This document shows, one piece after another, positions 1 to 8,861 of a DNA stretch of 54,386 bases. A program made the translations under genes and the position numbers. The notes under the pieces are model-generated. The model saw nothing but the letters and a program-made list of their open reading frames with translations. It was not told where the DNA came from and did no database searches. Source of the stretch: Burkholderiaceae bacterium (GTDB lineage: Bacteria > Pseudomonadota > Gammaproteobacteria > Burkholderiales > Burkholderiaceae); NCBI GenBank assembly GCA_028871175.1, contig JAGWNU010000004.1:1-54386 (forward strand), given 5' to 3'. The first letter of the stretch is position 1. Every line of letters begins with the position of its first letter.

Positions 1-1221
1 GATTTGATGCTGGAGCACCAGCAGGACCTCGCCGCCATCCTCACGGCCGAGCAGGGCAAGCCGCTGGCCGAAGCCGCCGGCGAGATCGCCTACGCCGCGT
101 CCTTCATCGAATGGTTTGCCGAAGAAGCGCGCCGCATCTACGGCGACACGATTCCCTCGACGCAGGGCGACCGCCGCATCGTCGTACAGAAAGAGCCGAT
201 TGGCGTGACCGCCGCCATCACGCCGTGGAATTTTCCGATCGCGATGATGACGCGCAAGGTTGGGCCGGCATTGGCGGCGGGCTGCGCGATGGTGGTCAAG
301 CCCGCGCTCGAGACGCCCTACTCCGCGTTGGCGTTTGCCGAGCTTGCAGCGCGGGCCGGCGTGCCTGCCGGGCTGCTCTCGATCGTGACCGGCGACTCAC
401 AGCCCATCGGCGGCGAACTGACGTCCAACCCGATCGTCCGCAAGCTGAGCTTCACGGGCTCCACCGCCGTGGGCCGCCTGCTGATGCGCCAGTGCTCAGA
501 AGACATCAAGAAGCTGTCGCTGGAGCTGGGCGGCAACGCGCCGTTCATCGTGTTCGACGATGCCGACGTCGACGCGGCCGTGGAAGGCGCGATGATCGCC
601 AAGTACCGCAATGCGGGCCAGACGTGCGTATGCGCCAACCGCTTCTATGTTCAGCGCGGCATTTACGACGCGTTCGCCGCCAAGCTGGCCGATGCCGTGC
701 GGGCACTGCGCGTGGGCAACGGCACCGAGCCCGGCGTGCAGCAGGGCCCGCTGATCCACATGCGCGCCATGGAGAAGGTCCGCCAGCATCTGGATGACGC
801 CGTGTCGCAAGGCGCGCGGGTGCTGGTGGGCGGCAAGCCGCATGCGCTGGCCGCGCAAGGCGGCGCGTTCTTCGAGCCGACCGTCGTGGTGGATGCCCGG
901 CCGGGCATGCTGCTGACGCACGAAGAAACGTTCGGCCCGCTGGCGGCGCTCATTCCGTTCGACACCGAAGACGAGGCCGTCGCGGCAGCCAACGACACCG
1001 AGTTCGGCCTGGCCGCGTACTTCTACACGCGCGATCTCGGCCGCGCGTGGCGTGTGTCCGAGGCGCTGGAGAGCGGCATGGTCGGCGTCAACACGGGGCT
1101 GATCTCGACGGCCGAAGCGCCCTTCGGCGGCGTCAAGCAGTCGGGGCTCGGGCGAGAAGGCTCGAAGTACGGCATCGACGAGTACCTGGAGATCAAGTAC
1201 ATCAACATGGCGGGTCTCTGA
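1..1221 (+). CDS. gabD: NAD(P)-dependent succinate-semialdehyde dehydrogenase family protein, 5'-truncated by window edge
   Basis: Aldehyde dehydrogenase superfamily enzyme, most like succinate-semialdehyde dehydrogenase, which oxidises the semialdehyde to succinate in the cytoplasm. The reading frame is open from base 1 and gives about 406 residues; the family is usually about 480, so roughly 75 N-terminal residues lie outside the window. Visible motifs are the cofactor-binding PWNFP segment, the FTGST loop, the general-base Glu in LELGGNAPF and the catalytic Cys in NAGQTC. The C-terminal [14 protein letters not shown] signature is typical of GabD. The exact aldehyde substrate cannot be fixed from sequence alone. 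An 8-bp hairpin at 1246-1267 follows the stop but has no T-run. Confidence 0.85.
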   Translation, partial: DLMLEHQQDLAAILTAEQGKPLAEAAGEIAYAASFIEWFAEEARRIYGDTIPSTQGDRRIVVQKEPIGVTAAITPWNFPIAMMTRKVGPALAAGCAMVVKPALETPYSALAFAELAARAGVPAGLLSIVTGDSQPIGGELTSNPIVRKLSFTGSTAVGRLLMRQCSEDIKKLSLELGGNAPFIVFDDADVDAAVEGAMIAKYRNAGQTCVCANRFYVQRGIYDAFAAKLADAVRALRVGNGTEPGVQQGPLIHMRAMEKVRQHLDDAVSQGARVLVGGKPHALAAQGGAFFEPTVVVDARPGMLLTHEETFGPLAALIPFDTEDEAVAAANDTEFGLAAYFYTRDLGRAWRVSEALESGMVGVNTGLISTAEAPFGGVKQSGLGREGSKYGIDEYLEIKYINMAGL

Positions 1222-1284
1222 CCGGACGCATGGCGGCGGATCGGTCGCATCACACGGCGGTGATGCGCCGGCCGCCGCTTGCTC

Positions 1285-1290
1285 TATAAT
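1285..1290 (+). promoter_or_regulatory. -10 promoter element for the metX leader
   Basis: A perfect TATAAT lies about 11 bases before the riboswitch P1 helix, so transcription would start just ahead of the aptamer. No good -35 hexamer is visible at 16-18 bp upstream. Confidence 0.5.
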
Positions 1291-1301
1291 CGCTTTACTC
1301 T

Positions 1302-1394
1302 GGCGCGCCGATTTGACGACTGGCTTGCGGGCGCGCGGGAGCCTCGGCGTGTGCCGCTGGGCTCTCATTACAAATGCGGCTAAAGAGGTTCGGT
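1302..1394 (+). ncRNA. SAM-II (SAM_alpha) riboswitch aptamer upstream of metX
   Basis: The segment matches the SAM-II layout. A perfect 7-bp P1 helix pairs 1303-1309 with 1330-1336, and its loop holds the conserved GATTTGA and TTGC elements. The 3' element AAATGCGGCTAAAGAGG (1372-1388) carries the GCTAAA signature; TGCGG there can pair with TTGCG (1325-1329) to form the pseudoknot with two wobble pairs. An extra hairpin, 1339-1343 with 1360-1364, is inserted between P1 and the 3' strand. It sits directly before a methionine-biosynthesis gene, the expected target. Family membership is inferred from motif memory, not from a covariance search. Confidence 0.8.
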
Positions 1395-1431
1395 CAGGAC
1401 GGGGGCAGGCGCCCCACGTGCGCCACAAGAG

Positions 1432-1474
1432 CCCGATTGGTTGCGTTGTCAGCGTTGCCGGTCGGGTTTTTTCT
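1432..1474 (+). terminator. Intrinsic terminator in the metX leader (riboswitch expression platform)
   Basis: A 9-bp stem (1432-1440 with 1458-1466, two G-U pairs) is followed at once by six T residues (1467-1472). The terminator ends about 10 bases before the metX ATG at 1483, so transcription of metX must read through it. This is the expected layout for SAM-dependent attenuation by the aptamer upstream. Confidence 0.75.
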
Positions 1475-1482
1475 TTGGCGCC

Positions 1483-2688
1483 ATGACAGATATCCAAGCG
1501 GCCCCCGCGGATGATGCAGCCCCGGCCGACACGGCTTCTCCCATTGAACATGCCGGCAAACCGGCCAACGCCATCGGCCTGGTCGTGCCCGAGCGCATGC
1601 ACTTTACCGAGCCGCTTGCCCTGCGCAACGGCTCGCAGATCGCCGATTACGACCTGATGGTCGAAACCTACGGCACGCTCAATGCAGATCGCTCAAACGC
1701 GGTGCTGATCTGCCATGCGCTGAATGCTTCGCACCACGTGGCGGGCGTGCACGCCGAGGGCGAGGTCGGCTGGTGGGACAACATGGTCGGCCCCGGCAAA
1801 CCGGTGGATACCAACCGCTTCTTCGTCATCGGGGTGAACAACCTGGGTTCGTGCTTCGGCTCGACCGGCCCCATGAGCCCGCACCCCGAGACCGGCCTGC
1901 CGTATGGTGCGCGCTTTCCGGTGGTGACGGTGGAAGACTGGGTCAACGCCCAGGCGCGCGTAGCGGACCGCTTCGGTATCCGCCAGTTCGCGGCGGTGAT
2001 GGGCGGCAGCCTCGGCGGCATGCAGGCGCTGGCCTGGAGCCTGATGTATCCGGAGCGGTTGCGGCACTGCGTGGTGGTGGCATCCACGCCCAAGTTGTCG
2101 GCACAGAACATCGCCTTCAACGAGGTGGCGCGCAGCGCGATCCTGTCGGACCCCGATTTCCATGGCGGCGATTACTACGCGCATCACGTCAAGCCCAAGC
2201 GCGGCCTGCGCGTGGCGCGCATGATCGGCCACATCACGTATCTGTCGGATGAAGACATGGCCGAGAAATTCGGCCGCGAGCTCAAGAGCGACGATATCCG
2301 GTTCTCGTTCGACGTCGAGTTCCAGGTGGAAAGCTACCTGCGCTACCAGGGCGACAAGTTTGCCGAATACTTCGACGCGAACACGTATCTGCTCATCACG
2401 CGCGCGCTCGACTACTTCGACCCCGCGCTGGCTTACGGTGGCAACCTGACCCAAGCCGTGGCGCATACGCAGGCGAGCTACCTCGTCATCAGTTTTGCAA
2501 CCGACTGGCGCTTTGCGCCCGCGCGCAGCCGAGAACTCGTCAAGGCGCTCCTCGACAACAAGCGGGCCGTCACCTACGGCGAGATCGACGCACCGCACGG
2601 CCACGACGCCTTCCTGCTGGAAGACGCGCGCTACCACGCGCTGGTGCGGGCCTACTACGAACGTATTGCGCAGGAGATCGGCGCATGA
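1483..2688 (+). CDS. metX: Homoserine O-acyltransferase MetX
   Basis: Alpha/beta-hydrolase-fold enzyme of methionine biosynthesis that acylates the homoserine hydroxyl, using acetyl-CoA or, in many proteobacterial MetX proteins, succinyl-CoA. The 401-residue product has the nucleophile elbow GGSLGGMQ, the acid residue region SFATDWRF and the catalytic His in [10 protein letters not shown]. The ATG at 1483 is chosen because an in-frame extension upstream would run into the terminator hairpin. It overlaps metW by 4 bp (ATGA), implying translational coupling. Expression is probably controlled by the SAM-II riboswitch and terminator in its leader. Acetyl versus succinyl preference is not decided here. 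Confidence 0.93.
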   Translation: MTDIQAAPADDAAPADTASPIEHAGKPANAIGLVVPERMHFTEPLALRNGSQIADYDLMVETYGTLNADRSNAVLICHALNASHHVAGVHAEGEVGWWDNMVGPGKPVDTNRFFVIGVNNLGSCFGSTGPMSPHPETGLPYGARFPVVTVEDWVNAQARVADRFGIRQFAAVMGGSLGGMQALAWSLMYPERLRHCVVVASTPKLSAQNIAFNEVARSAILSDPDFHGGDYYAHHVKPKRGLRVARMIGHITYLSDEDMAEKFGRELKSDDIRFSFDVEFQVESYLRYQGDKFAEYFDANTYLLITRALDYFDPALAYGGNLTQAVAHTQASYLVISFATDWRFAPARSRELVKALLDNKRAVTYGEIDAPHGHDAFLLEDARYHALVRAYYERIAQEIGA

Positions 2689-3317
2689 CCACGCAAACGC
2701 TGAACGTGGCACCTCGGGCGGTGCCCAATATCCTGGCCGACCGGGCTGACTTCCGTGCGATTGCACGTTGGATCGAACCGCATTCGTCGGTGCTCGACCT
2801 CGGTTGCGCCGATGGCAGCCTGCTGCGCGTGCTGCAGGACGAGCTCGACGTGCTTGCCTACGGCATCGAGATCGACGATGCCGGCGTGCTGGCCTGTACG
2901 CAGAAGGGCGTGCACGTGATCCAGCAGAACCTCGAGGGCGGCCTCGCGCTGTTCGAAGACAAGAGCTTCGATACCGTCATCCTGTCGCAGACGCTGCAGA
3001 CCATCCACAACACCGCGCAGGTGCTGCGCGAGATGCTGCGCGTGGGCCGCGAGTGCATCGTGTCGTTCCCGAACTTCGGCTACTGGCCGCACCGGCTGTC
3101 GATCTTCCGGGGGCGGATGCCGGTGTCGGAAGCGCTGCCGTATGAGTGGTACGACACGCCCAACGTGCGCGTGCTGACGATCCGCGATTTCGAGGCGCTG
3201 GCGCCCAAGGTCGGGCTGGTGATTCTCGATCGCGTGGTGCTGCACGAGGGGAATGTGGTCCGCTGGGGCGCCAACTGGCGCGGCAGCGTGGCGGTCTACC
3301 GGGTGCGCGCGGGCTGA
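2685..3317 (+). CDS. metW: Methionine biosynthesis protein MetW
   Basis: MetW-family protein (210 aa) with a class I methyltransferase-like fold; the SAM-binding motif is visible as [11 protein letters not shown] near residue 37. In proteobacteria metW almost always follows metX, and the protein is needed for, or modulates, homoserine acyltransferase activity; no methyl-transfer reaction is established. Its ATG lies inside the metX stop (ATGA overlap), so the two form one unit under the same SAM-sensing leader. Confidence 0.92.
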   Translation: MTTQTLNVAPRAVPNILADRADFRAIARWIEPHSSVLDLGCADGSLLRVLQDELDVLAYGIEIDDAGVLACTQKGVHVIQQNLEGGLALFEDKSFDTVILSQTLQTIHNTAQVLREMLRVGRECIVSFPNFGYWPHRLSIFRGRMPVSEALPYEWYDTPNVRVLTIRDFEALAPKVGLVILDRVVLHEGNVVRWGANWRGSVAVYRVRAG

Positions 3318-3419
3318 TTGCCCGGGCATGCAAACCGCCCGCGCGTGGCGGCTCGCCTGGGGTCCACGCGCAGTTGCGCTGCGCGCTACACTGGCCGCTC
3401 TTCCCTTGAGGAGATCGCC

Positions 3420-4172
3420 ATGGACACACCGTTCGGCCGCTGTGGAGTTCGACGCATCCTGCGGGGGGCTGTTGCCCTCGCGACCAGCGCCGCGATCTTG
3501 CCGGCGCTGGCGGCCACCTCCCCCGCGCAGGCTCACAGCGAGGCCGCCGCCCTCACCCAGGTCGCCATCGCGCACTACGAGCAGAACGACTTCGGCCACG
3601 CCTTCGACGAATTTGCCGAAGCTGCGCAGCGCGGCGACCGCCTGGCGCAATTCAATTACGCCATGATGCTGATGCGCGGCGAGGGTACCGTCGCGCGGCC
3701 CGACGAGGCGGTCAAATGGCTGCGTCGCGCCGCCGACAACCAGATGACGCATGCGCAGTTCGCCTACGGCGAGCTGTTCGAGCGTGGCGAACTGGTGCCG
3801 CGCTCATTGGAAGAGGCCAACAAGTGGTACGAGCGTGCCGCCACCGGCGGGCATGTCGAAGCCCAGCGCGCGCTGGCCACGAACTACTTCACCGGCCGGG
3901 GCGTACCGCGCGACTACGCCAGGGCGTTCCTCTGGTACAAGCGGGCGGCCGAGGCTGGCGATGGGCCGTCTCAGTACATCGTCGCCAGCTACTACGAGCG
4001 CGGCGAGCCGGGCGTGGTCCCGCAGAACATCGAGCAGGCCAAGGCTTGGTACGGGCGTGCGGCGGCGCAGGGTGACGTGGGTGCGCTGGCCAAGCTGCGC
4101 GAACTGGTCGAGAAGACGTATCGCGCCAAGCACGGGGATCCGCCGACCGCCGCGGCGCGGCCGTCCATGTAG
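3420..4172 (+). CDS. Secreted Sel1-repeat (TPR-like) protein
   Basis: Product of 250 aa with an N-terminal signal peptide: a basic start, a hydrophobic stretch and an Ala-rich cleavage region near residues 30-38. At least four tandem Sel1-like repeats follow from about residue 70, with the recurring pattern A..G..Y..G.GV..D...A..WY..AA..G. Such alpha-helical solenoids act as protein-interaction scaffolds, often in the envelope. The ATG at 3420 is preceded by a GAGGAG-type ribosome binding site. No partner is suggested by the neighbours and the specific role is unknown. A strong hairpin terminator follows. Confidence 0.8.
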   Translation: MDTPFGRCGVRRILRGAVALATSAAILPALAATSPAQAHSEAAALTQVAIAHYEQNDFGHAFDEFAEAAQRGDRLAQFNYAMMLMRGEGTVARPDEAVKWLRRAADNQMTHAQFAYGELFERGELVPRSLEEANKWYERAATGGHVEAQRALATNYFTGRGVPRDYARAFLWYKRAAEAGDGPSQYIVASYYERGEPGVVPQNIEQAKAWYGRAAAQGDVGALAKLRELVEKTYRAKHGDPPTAAARPSM

Positions 4173-4182
4173 GCAAACAAAA

Positions 4183-4213
4183 AAACCGCCAGGCATCACG
4201 CACTGGCGGTTTT
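4183..4213. terminator. Bidirectional intrinsic terminator between the Sel1 gene and the ybdD-like gene
   Basis: A perfect stem with AAAACCGCCAG (4182-4192) and CTGGCGGTTTT (4203-4213) arms, flanked by A-rich and T-rich runs. It can end transcription of the plus-strand Sel1 gene and of the minus-strand cstA unit, which converge here. Confidence 0.85.
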
Positions 4214-4237
4214 GCTTTTGCGACCGCGTCTTGCCGT

Positions 4238-4432
4238 TCAGCAGCAGCGGCCGACCCGGCCCTTGTAGCGCGCGTCCTGGCGTTCACGAAAGAATTCTTC
4301 GTACGTCATGACCGACGCGCCGGGGTGGGTCTCCTGCATGTGGCGCACGTAGGTGTCGTAGTCCGGCACGCCGACCATCAGGCGCATCGCCTGGCCCAGG
4401 TAGCGGCCGAGGGTTTCGATCTCTTCGCGCAT
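4238..4432 (-). CDS. YbdD/YjiX family small protein
   Basis: A 64-residue protein of the YbdD/YjiX (DUF466) family, recognised by the [14 protein letters not shown] core and the C-terminal [12 protein letters not shown] pattern. Members are encoded right after CstA/BtsT-type transporters, as here (58 bp downstream of the cstA-like stop), and are thought to act with the transporter, though the mechanism is unclear. The start at 4432 follows an AAGGAGAT ribosome binding site. Longer in-frame extensions upstream look non-coding. Confidence 0.85.
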   Translation of the reverse strand: MREEIETLGRYLGQAMRLMVGVPDYDTYVRHMQETHPGASVMTYEEFFRERQDARYKGRVGRCC

Positions 4433-4490
4433 GGGGATCTCCTTGCAGCAGCGTGGCGGCGCGCATCGCGTCCGCCACGCCTGCCGTGCC

Positions 4491-6545
4491 TTACGCGCCC
4501 AGCGCTTCGTACGGCGTTTCGTTGACGGTCGGACGCGCGTGCGCACGCGCCTTGAATACCGTGCGCAGACCGTACCAGGCGATGCTCACCACCACGAGCA
4601 CGAACAGGCCGCACAGGAAGGCGTCGATGCGGTCGTTCAGCACGATCTGCTGCATCTGTGCCATCGACTTGGCCGGGGCCATCAACTTGCCGGCTGCGAT
4701 GGCATCGGCGTACTTGTTGGCGTGGGCCAGGAAGCCGATCTTCGGGTCCGGATCGAACAGCTTCTGCCAGCCCGCCGTGAGCGTGCAGATCAGCAGCCAG
4801 GCAGTCGGCAGCAGCGTCACCCAGACATAGCGGTCGCGCTTCATCTTCACCAGCACGCAGGTGCCGAGCGTGAGTGCAATCGCGGCCAGCATCTGGTTGG
4901 AGATGCCGAACAGCGGCCACAGCGTGTTGATCCCGCCTAGCGGATCGATCACACCCTGATACAGGAAGTAGCCCCACAGCGCGACAGTCGCAGCCGTGGC
5001 AATCAGGTTGGCCACCAGCGAATCCGTGCGCTTGAGCGACGGCACGAAGGTGCCCAGCAGATCCTGCAGCATGAAGCGTCCGGCCCGCGTGCCGGCATCC
5101 ACGGCGGTCAGGATGAACAGCGCCTCGAACAGGATCGCGAAGTGGTACCAGAACGCCATCATGGCCTGGCCCCCCACCACCTGGTGCAGGATGTGCGCCA
5201 TGCCGACAGCCAGCGTCGGCGCGCCGCCTGCCCGGGCGAGGATGGTGTTCTCACCCACGTCCTTGGCGGTCTGGATCAGCACGTCGGGCGTGATGACGAA
5301 GCCCCATGTGGAGAGCGTCTGCGCAACGGCGTCCGGCGTGGCGCCCACCAGGGCCGCCGGGCTGTTCATCGCGAAGTACACGCCCGGATTGATAACCGAG
5401 GCGGCCACCAGCGCCATGATGGCGACGAATGATTCCATCAGCATCGCGCCGTAACCGATGAAGCGGGCCTGCGTCTCGTTCTCCAGCAGCTTGGGCGTGG
5501 TGCCCGACGAGATGAGCGAGTGGAACCCCGACACCGCGCCGCATGCAATCGTGATGAACAGGAACGGGAACAGGTTGCCCGACCACACCGGACCGCCGCC
5601 GCCCGCGAACTGCGTGAGCGAAGGCATCTGCATGTTGGGTGCGACGATCAAAATGCCGATGGCCAGCGCCATGATGGTGCCGATCTTCAGGAACGTCGAC
5701 AGGTAATCGCGCGGGGCCAGCAGCAGCCACACCGGCAACACCGAAGCGACGAAGCCGTAGCCGATCAGCATCCACGTCAGCGTCTTGCCGTCGAAGGTGA
5801 ACAGCGGCGCGAGCGTGGCGCTGTCATGGACGGCCTGTCCGCCCACGATGGCCAGCATCAGCAGCACGAAGCCGATGATGGAGATTTCGCCAATGCGGCC
5901 CGGGCGGATATAACGCACATACACGCCCATGAACAGCGCGATCGGAATCGTCGCCGCCACCGTGAAGCTGCCCCACGGCGAACCCACCAGCGCCTTCACC
6001 ACGATCAGCGCCAGCACGGCCAGGATGATGATCATGATGAGGAACGCGCCGAACAGCGCGATCACGCCGGGCACCGTGCCCATTTCGCTCTTCACCAGGT
6101 CGCCCAGTGAGCGGCCGTCGCGGCGGGTGGAGATGAACAGCACGATGAAGTCCTGCACCGCGCCGGCAAACACCACGCCGGCCAGGATCCACAGCATGCC
6201 CGGCAGATAGCCCATCTGCGCGGCAAGCACCGGGCCCACCAGCGGACCCGCCCCCGCAATGGCTGCGAAGTGGTGGCCGAACAGCACGTACTTGTTGGTG
6301 GGGACGTAATCGAGCCCGTCGTTGTGGCGCCAGGCCGGCGTCTTGCGGGTGCCGTCGAGGCCGAGCACCTTGTCGGCGATGAAGCGGCTGTAGTAGCGAT
6401 ATGCGATCAGATAGATACACACGGCGGCCACCACCACCCAGAGCGCGCTGACTGCCTCGCCGCGCGCAAGCGCTACGGTGGCAAAGCCAAACGCGCCAAG
6501 AATGGCGACGACCAGCCAGATCAGGTGTTGCCTGACGAAGCTCAT
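4491..6545 (-). CDS. cstA: CstA/BtsT-family carbon starvation transporter
   Basis: Inner-membrane protein of 684 aa with many hydrophobic segments. It belongs to the CstA family, whose E. coli members import pyruvate (BtsT, CstA) or have been linked to peptide uptake. The family core is visible in [16 protein letters not shown] and in the C-terminal [12 protein letters not shown] region. The ATG at 6545 has a GAGGAG site 7 bp upstream; longer starts lack one. It is followed by a ybdD-like gene and is divergent from a Cache-domain kinase and LuxR-type regulator. That arrangement resembles the sensor-regulator control of btsT-like genes, so induction by a small carboxylate is a reasonable inference. 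Confidence 0.9.
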   Translation of the reverse strand: MSFVRQHLIWLVVAILGAFGFATVALARGEAVSALWVVVAAVCIYLIAYRYYSRFIADKVLGLDGTRKTPAWRHNDGLDYVPTNKYVLFGHHFAAIAGAGPLVGPVLAAQMGYLPGMLWILAGVVFAGAVQDFIVLFISTRRDGRSLGDLVKSEMGTVPGVIALFGAFLIMIIILAVLALIVVKALVGSPWGSFTVAATIPIALFMGVYVRYIRPGRIGEISIIGFVLLMLAIVGGQAVHDSATLAPLFTFDGKTLTWMLIGYGFVASVLPVWLLLAPRDYLSTFLKIGTIMALAIGILIVAPNMQMPSLTQFAGGGGPVWSGNLFPFLFITIACGAVSGFHSLISSGTTPKLLENETQARFIGYGAMLMESFVAIMALVAASVINPGVYFAMNSPAALVGATPDAVAQTLSTWGFVITPDVLIQTAKDVGENTILARAGGAPTLAVGMAHILHQVVGGQAMMAFWYHFAILFEALFILTAVDAGTRAGRFMLQDLLGTFVPSLKRTDSLVANLIATAATVALWGYFLYQGVIDPLGGINTLWPLFGISNQMLAAIALTLGTCVLVKMKRDRYVWVTLLPTAWLLICTLTAGWQKLFDPDPKIGFLAHANKYADAIAAGKLMAPAKSMAQMQQIVLNDRIDAFLCGLFVLVVVSIAWYGLRTVFKARAHARPTVNETPYEALGA

Positions 6546-6737
6546 GTCGGTCTCCTCGAACCTTGGTCGAAGTTGCTGGATTGCGGGATGTGGGTTCATC
6601 CCTGCGGTCGGAAATCGCCGGTCGGAGTGGGCCGACGGGCAGACTTTGCGCGGTGCCCGTCGGGCAGGCGGCAAGGGCGTGTAGTATTTGCCAACGCTGC
6701 CCTACGCCACAAGCGGAAGACTACGCAGCGCATGCCC

Positions 6738-6747
6738 GTAGTACTAC
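6738..6747. promoter_or_regulatory. Palindrome and direct repeats in the cstA / sensor kinase divergent region
   Basis: GTAGTACTAC is a perfect 10-bp palindrome in the 274-bp region between the divergent cstA-like and kinase genes. The octamer CTACGCAG occurs at 6721-6728 and again at 6744-6751. It could be the binding site of the response regulator encoded at 8229; this is inference from position and symmetry only. Confidence 0.35.
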
Positions 6748-6819
6748 GCAGGGCGCACATTCCCAACCAAGATCGCATCGCCCCTTGCGACGTCGTGCCG
6801 CAAGACGCGCGCGTCTGCC

Positions 6820-8232
6820 ATGAAGCTTCGACAGAAAATCCTGCTGCTCGCCGTAGCGCCGCTGACCATCGCCATGCTGGCGATCATGCTGACCGTGCGC
6901 CATCAATCGATCGCACTGGCGCGGCATGAGCGGCAACTGGTGGAAACAGCCTACCTGCAGGCCAAGGAGACCGAGCTGCGCGCCTACGTGAAGCTCGCGC
7001 AGAGCGCCATCGCCCCGCTGCTTGCGTCGGGCCGTGACGATGAGGCGACACGCGACGAAGCCATGCGGACCCTCGCCCGTCTCGACTTCGGCACCGACGG
7101 CTATTTCTTCCTCTACGACCTGCGCGGGCGCAACCTGATGCACCCGCGCCAGCCCGAGCTCGTCGGCCGCGACCTCTGGGGGCTGACCGATGCCCGCGGC
7201 CAGCCCACCATCCAGAAGCTGGTGGCCGCCGCGCAGGCAGGTGGCGGCTTCGTGCGCTACATGTGGGACAAGCCGTCCACGCATCAGAGCGTGCCCAAAC
7301 TCGGTTACGTCGAACCGATTCCGCAGTGGGGCTGGATGGTCGGTACCGGCCTGTATCTGGACGACATCGAACAGACGCTGCGCGAGATCGACCAGCGCGC
7401 GCAGGCCAACATTGACCTGACGCTGGCGTGGGTGGTGGGCATTGCCGCGATCAGCATCCTGCTGGTGGCCGGCAGCGGCCTGGCGCTGAACGTCAGCGAC
7501 CACCGCGAGGCCGACGCCAAGCTGCGGCAGCTTGCCCAGCAGGTCGTGAGGTCACAGGAAGATGAGCGTGCGCGCGTTTCGCGCGAGCTGCACGACGGGA
7601 TCAGCCAGGTCCTGGTGTCGACCAAGCTGTTGCTGGAGACTGCCCACGGGCATCTGGAAAAATCGCCCGCGCCGGACAAGGCGGCCAGCATGCTGCGCCG
7701 CGCACTGGATCGCCTCAACAGTGCGTTGGGCGAGGTGCGGCGTGTGTCGCACAACCTGCGGCCAGCGTTGCTCGATGACCTCGGCCTGGCCGCAGCACTG
7801 CAGTTGCTGGTGCGCGAAACGCGCGAGGCGCACGAAGATCGCCAGCCGGGTCTGTCCATCACGCTCGAGCTGGCGGGTCCGCCTGTGCAGTTGCCGGATG
7901 CCTGCAATACCGCGCTGTTCCGCATCGCGCAGGAAGCCATCTCCAACATTGAACGTCATGCCACGCAAGCCACGCGCATCGGCGTGCTGCTGGAGAACGA
8001 CATCGACGCCGTGCGGCTGTCGATTCGGGACAACGGCCCCGGCTTCGATGTGGAGTCCGTCCAGGTGGACCCGCAGCACGGTATCGGGCTGCGGAACATG
8101 CGCGAGCGCATGGCCGCGCTGGGGGGCTCCTGCACCATTGTGTCCGGTGGGCACGGTACCGAGGTGTCGGCCGTTTTTCCGCATGTCGTCATCGCCCAAC
8201 TGGCTTCCGTCCCGTCAACCCCGTCCGTATGA
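6820..8232 (+). CDS. Sensor histidine kinase with periplasmic Cache domain (HisKA_3 type)
   Basis: Product of 470 aa. The order is a first membrane helix at about residues 8-28, a periplasmic single-Cache sensor at about 30-200 (YFFLYDLRGRNLMHP and WGWMVGTGLYLDDI are typical), a second membrane helix near 205-228, a HisKA_3 dimerisation domain with phospho-acceptor His in SRELHDGISQ, and an HATPase domain with DNGPGFD and GIGLRNMRER. This is a NarX/DegS-like architecture. Single-Cache domains bind small organic ligands. The stop overlaps the start of the response regulator by 4 bp. Control of the divergent cstA-like transporter is likely but inferred. Confidence 0.88.
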   Translation: MKLRQKILLLAVAPLTIAMLAIMLTVRHQSIALARHERQLVETAYLQAKETELRAYVKLAQSAIAPLLASGRDDEATRDEAMRTLARLDFGTDGYFFLYDLRGRNLMHPRQPELVGRDLWGLTDARGQPTIQKLVAAAQAGGGFVRYMWDKPSTHQSVPKLGYVEPIPQWGWMVGTGLYLDDIEQTLREIDQRAQANIDLTLAWVVGIAAISILLVAGSGLALNVSDHREADAKLRQLAQQVVRSQEDERARVSRELHDGISQVLVSTKLLLETAHGHLEKSPAPDKAASMLRRALDRLNSALGEVRRVSHNLRPALLDDLGLAAALQLLVRETREAHEDRQPGLSITLELAGPPVQLPDACNTALFRIAQEAISNIERHATQATRIGVLLENDIDAVRLSIRDNGPGFDVESVQVDPQHGIGLRNMRERMAALGGSCTIVSGGHGTEVSAVFPHVVIAQLASVPSTPSV

Positions 8233-8861
8233 ATATGCCTGTCAAACTGCTTCTGGTTGATGATCACCCGCTGGTGCGGGATGGCGTCCGTGTGCGGCTC
8301 GAGGCCGTGCCGCATTTCGAGGTGGTCGGCGAGGCGGGCGATGCCCAGGGCGCGCTCGAAGCGGCGCGCACGCTGTCGCCCGACCTCGTCCTGATGGACA
8401 TCGGCATGCGCGGCATGAATGGCATTGCGCTGACCGAGCGGTTTGCCGAATCGTTTCCCGAGATTGCCGTGCTGGTGCTGTCGATGCACGACAACCTCGA
8501 GTATGTGCGGCAGGTCATGCGGGCCGGTGCGCGCGGCTACGTGCTCAAGGACGCGCCGGCCAGCGAGCTGGTCGAAGCCATCGATGCCGTGTTGGCCGGC
8601 CGACCGTTCTATAGCGCCCAACTGGCGATGCGCATGGCTGAGCAGGCCATCATGCCGACCCCAGTGGAGGCGCTGACCCCCCGTGAGCGTGACATTCTCG
8701 ACGGGATCGCCAAGGGCTACGCCAACAAGCGCATCGCCGACGAGCTGGGGCTGTCGGTGCGCACGGTCGAATCGCACCGCCTCAACCTCAAGCGCAAGCT
8801 CGGCATCGAGGGCCAGGCGGAACTGGTGAAGTTTGCGGTCGAGCTGGGCAAGGGCCGTTAG
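8229..8861 (+). CDS. NarL/LuxR-family response regulator
   Basis: Product of 210 aa. The N-terminal receiver has the acidic pair in LLVDDHPLV, the phospho-acceptor Asp in LVLMDIGMRG and the conserved Lys in YVLKDAPA. The C-terminal LuxR-type helix-turn-helix begins near residue 145 (LTPRERDILDGIAKGYANK). All catalytic receiver residues are intact. The gene is translationally coupled to the Cache kinase by an ATGA overlap, so the two form a two-component system. Its last 4 bp overlap the convergent denD gene tail to tail. Confidence 0.9.
   Translation: MNMPVKLLLVDDHPLVRDGVRVRLEAVPHFEVVGEAGDAQGALEAARTLSPDLVLMDIGMRGMNGIALTERFAESFPEIAVLVLSMHDNLEYVRQVMRAGARGYVLKDAPASELVEAIDAVLAGRPFYSAQLAMRMAEQAIMPTPVEALTPRERDILDGIAKGYANKRIADELGLSVRTVESHRLNLKRKLGIEGQAELVKFAVELGKGR

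Noticed and set aside
1246..1267. Hairpin after the gabD-like gene as a terminator
   Set aside because: The 8-bp stem is good but no T-run follows, and the metX promoter -10 lies close behind; left as an unassigned hairpin.
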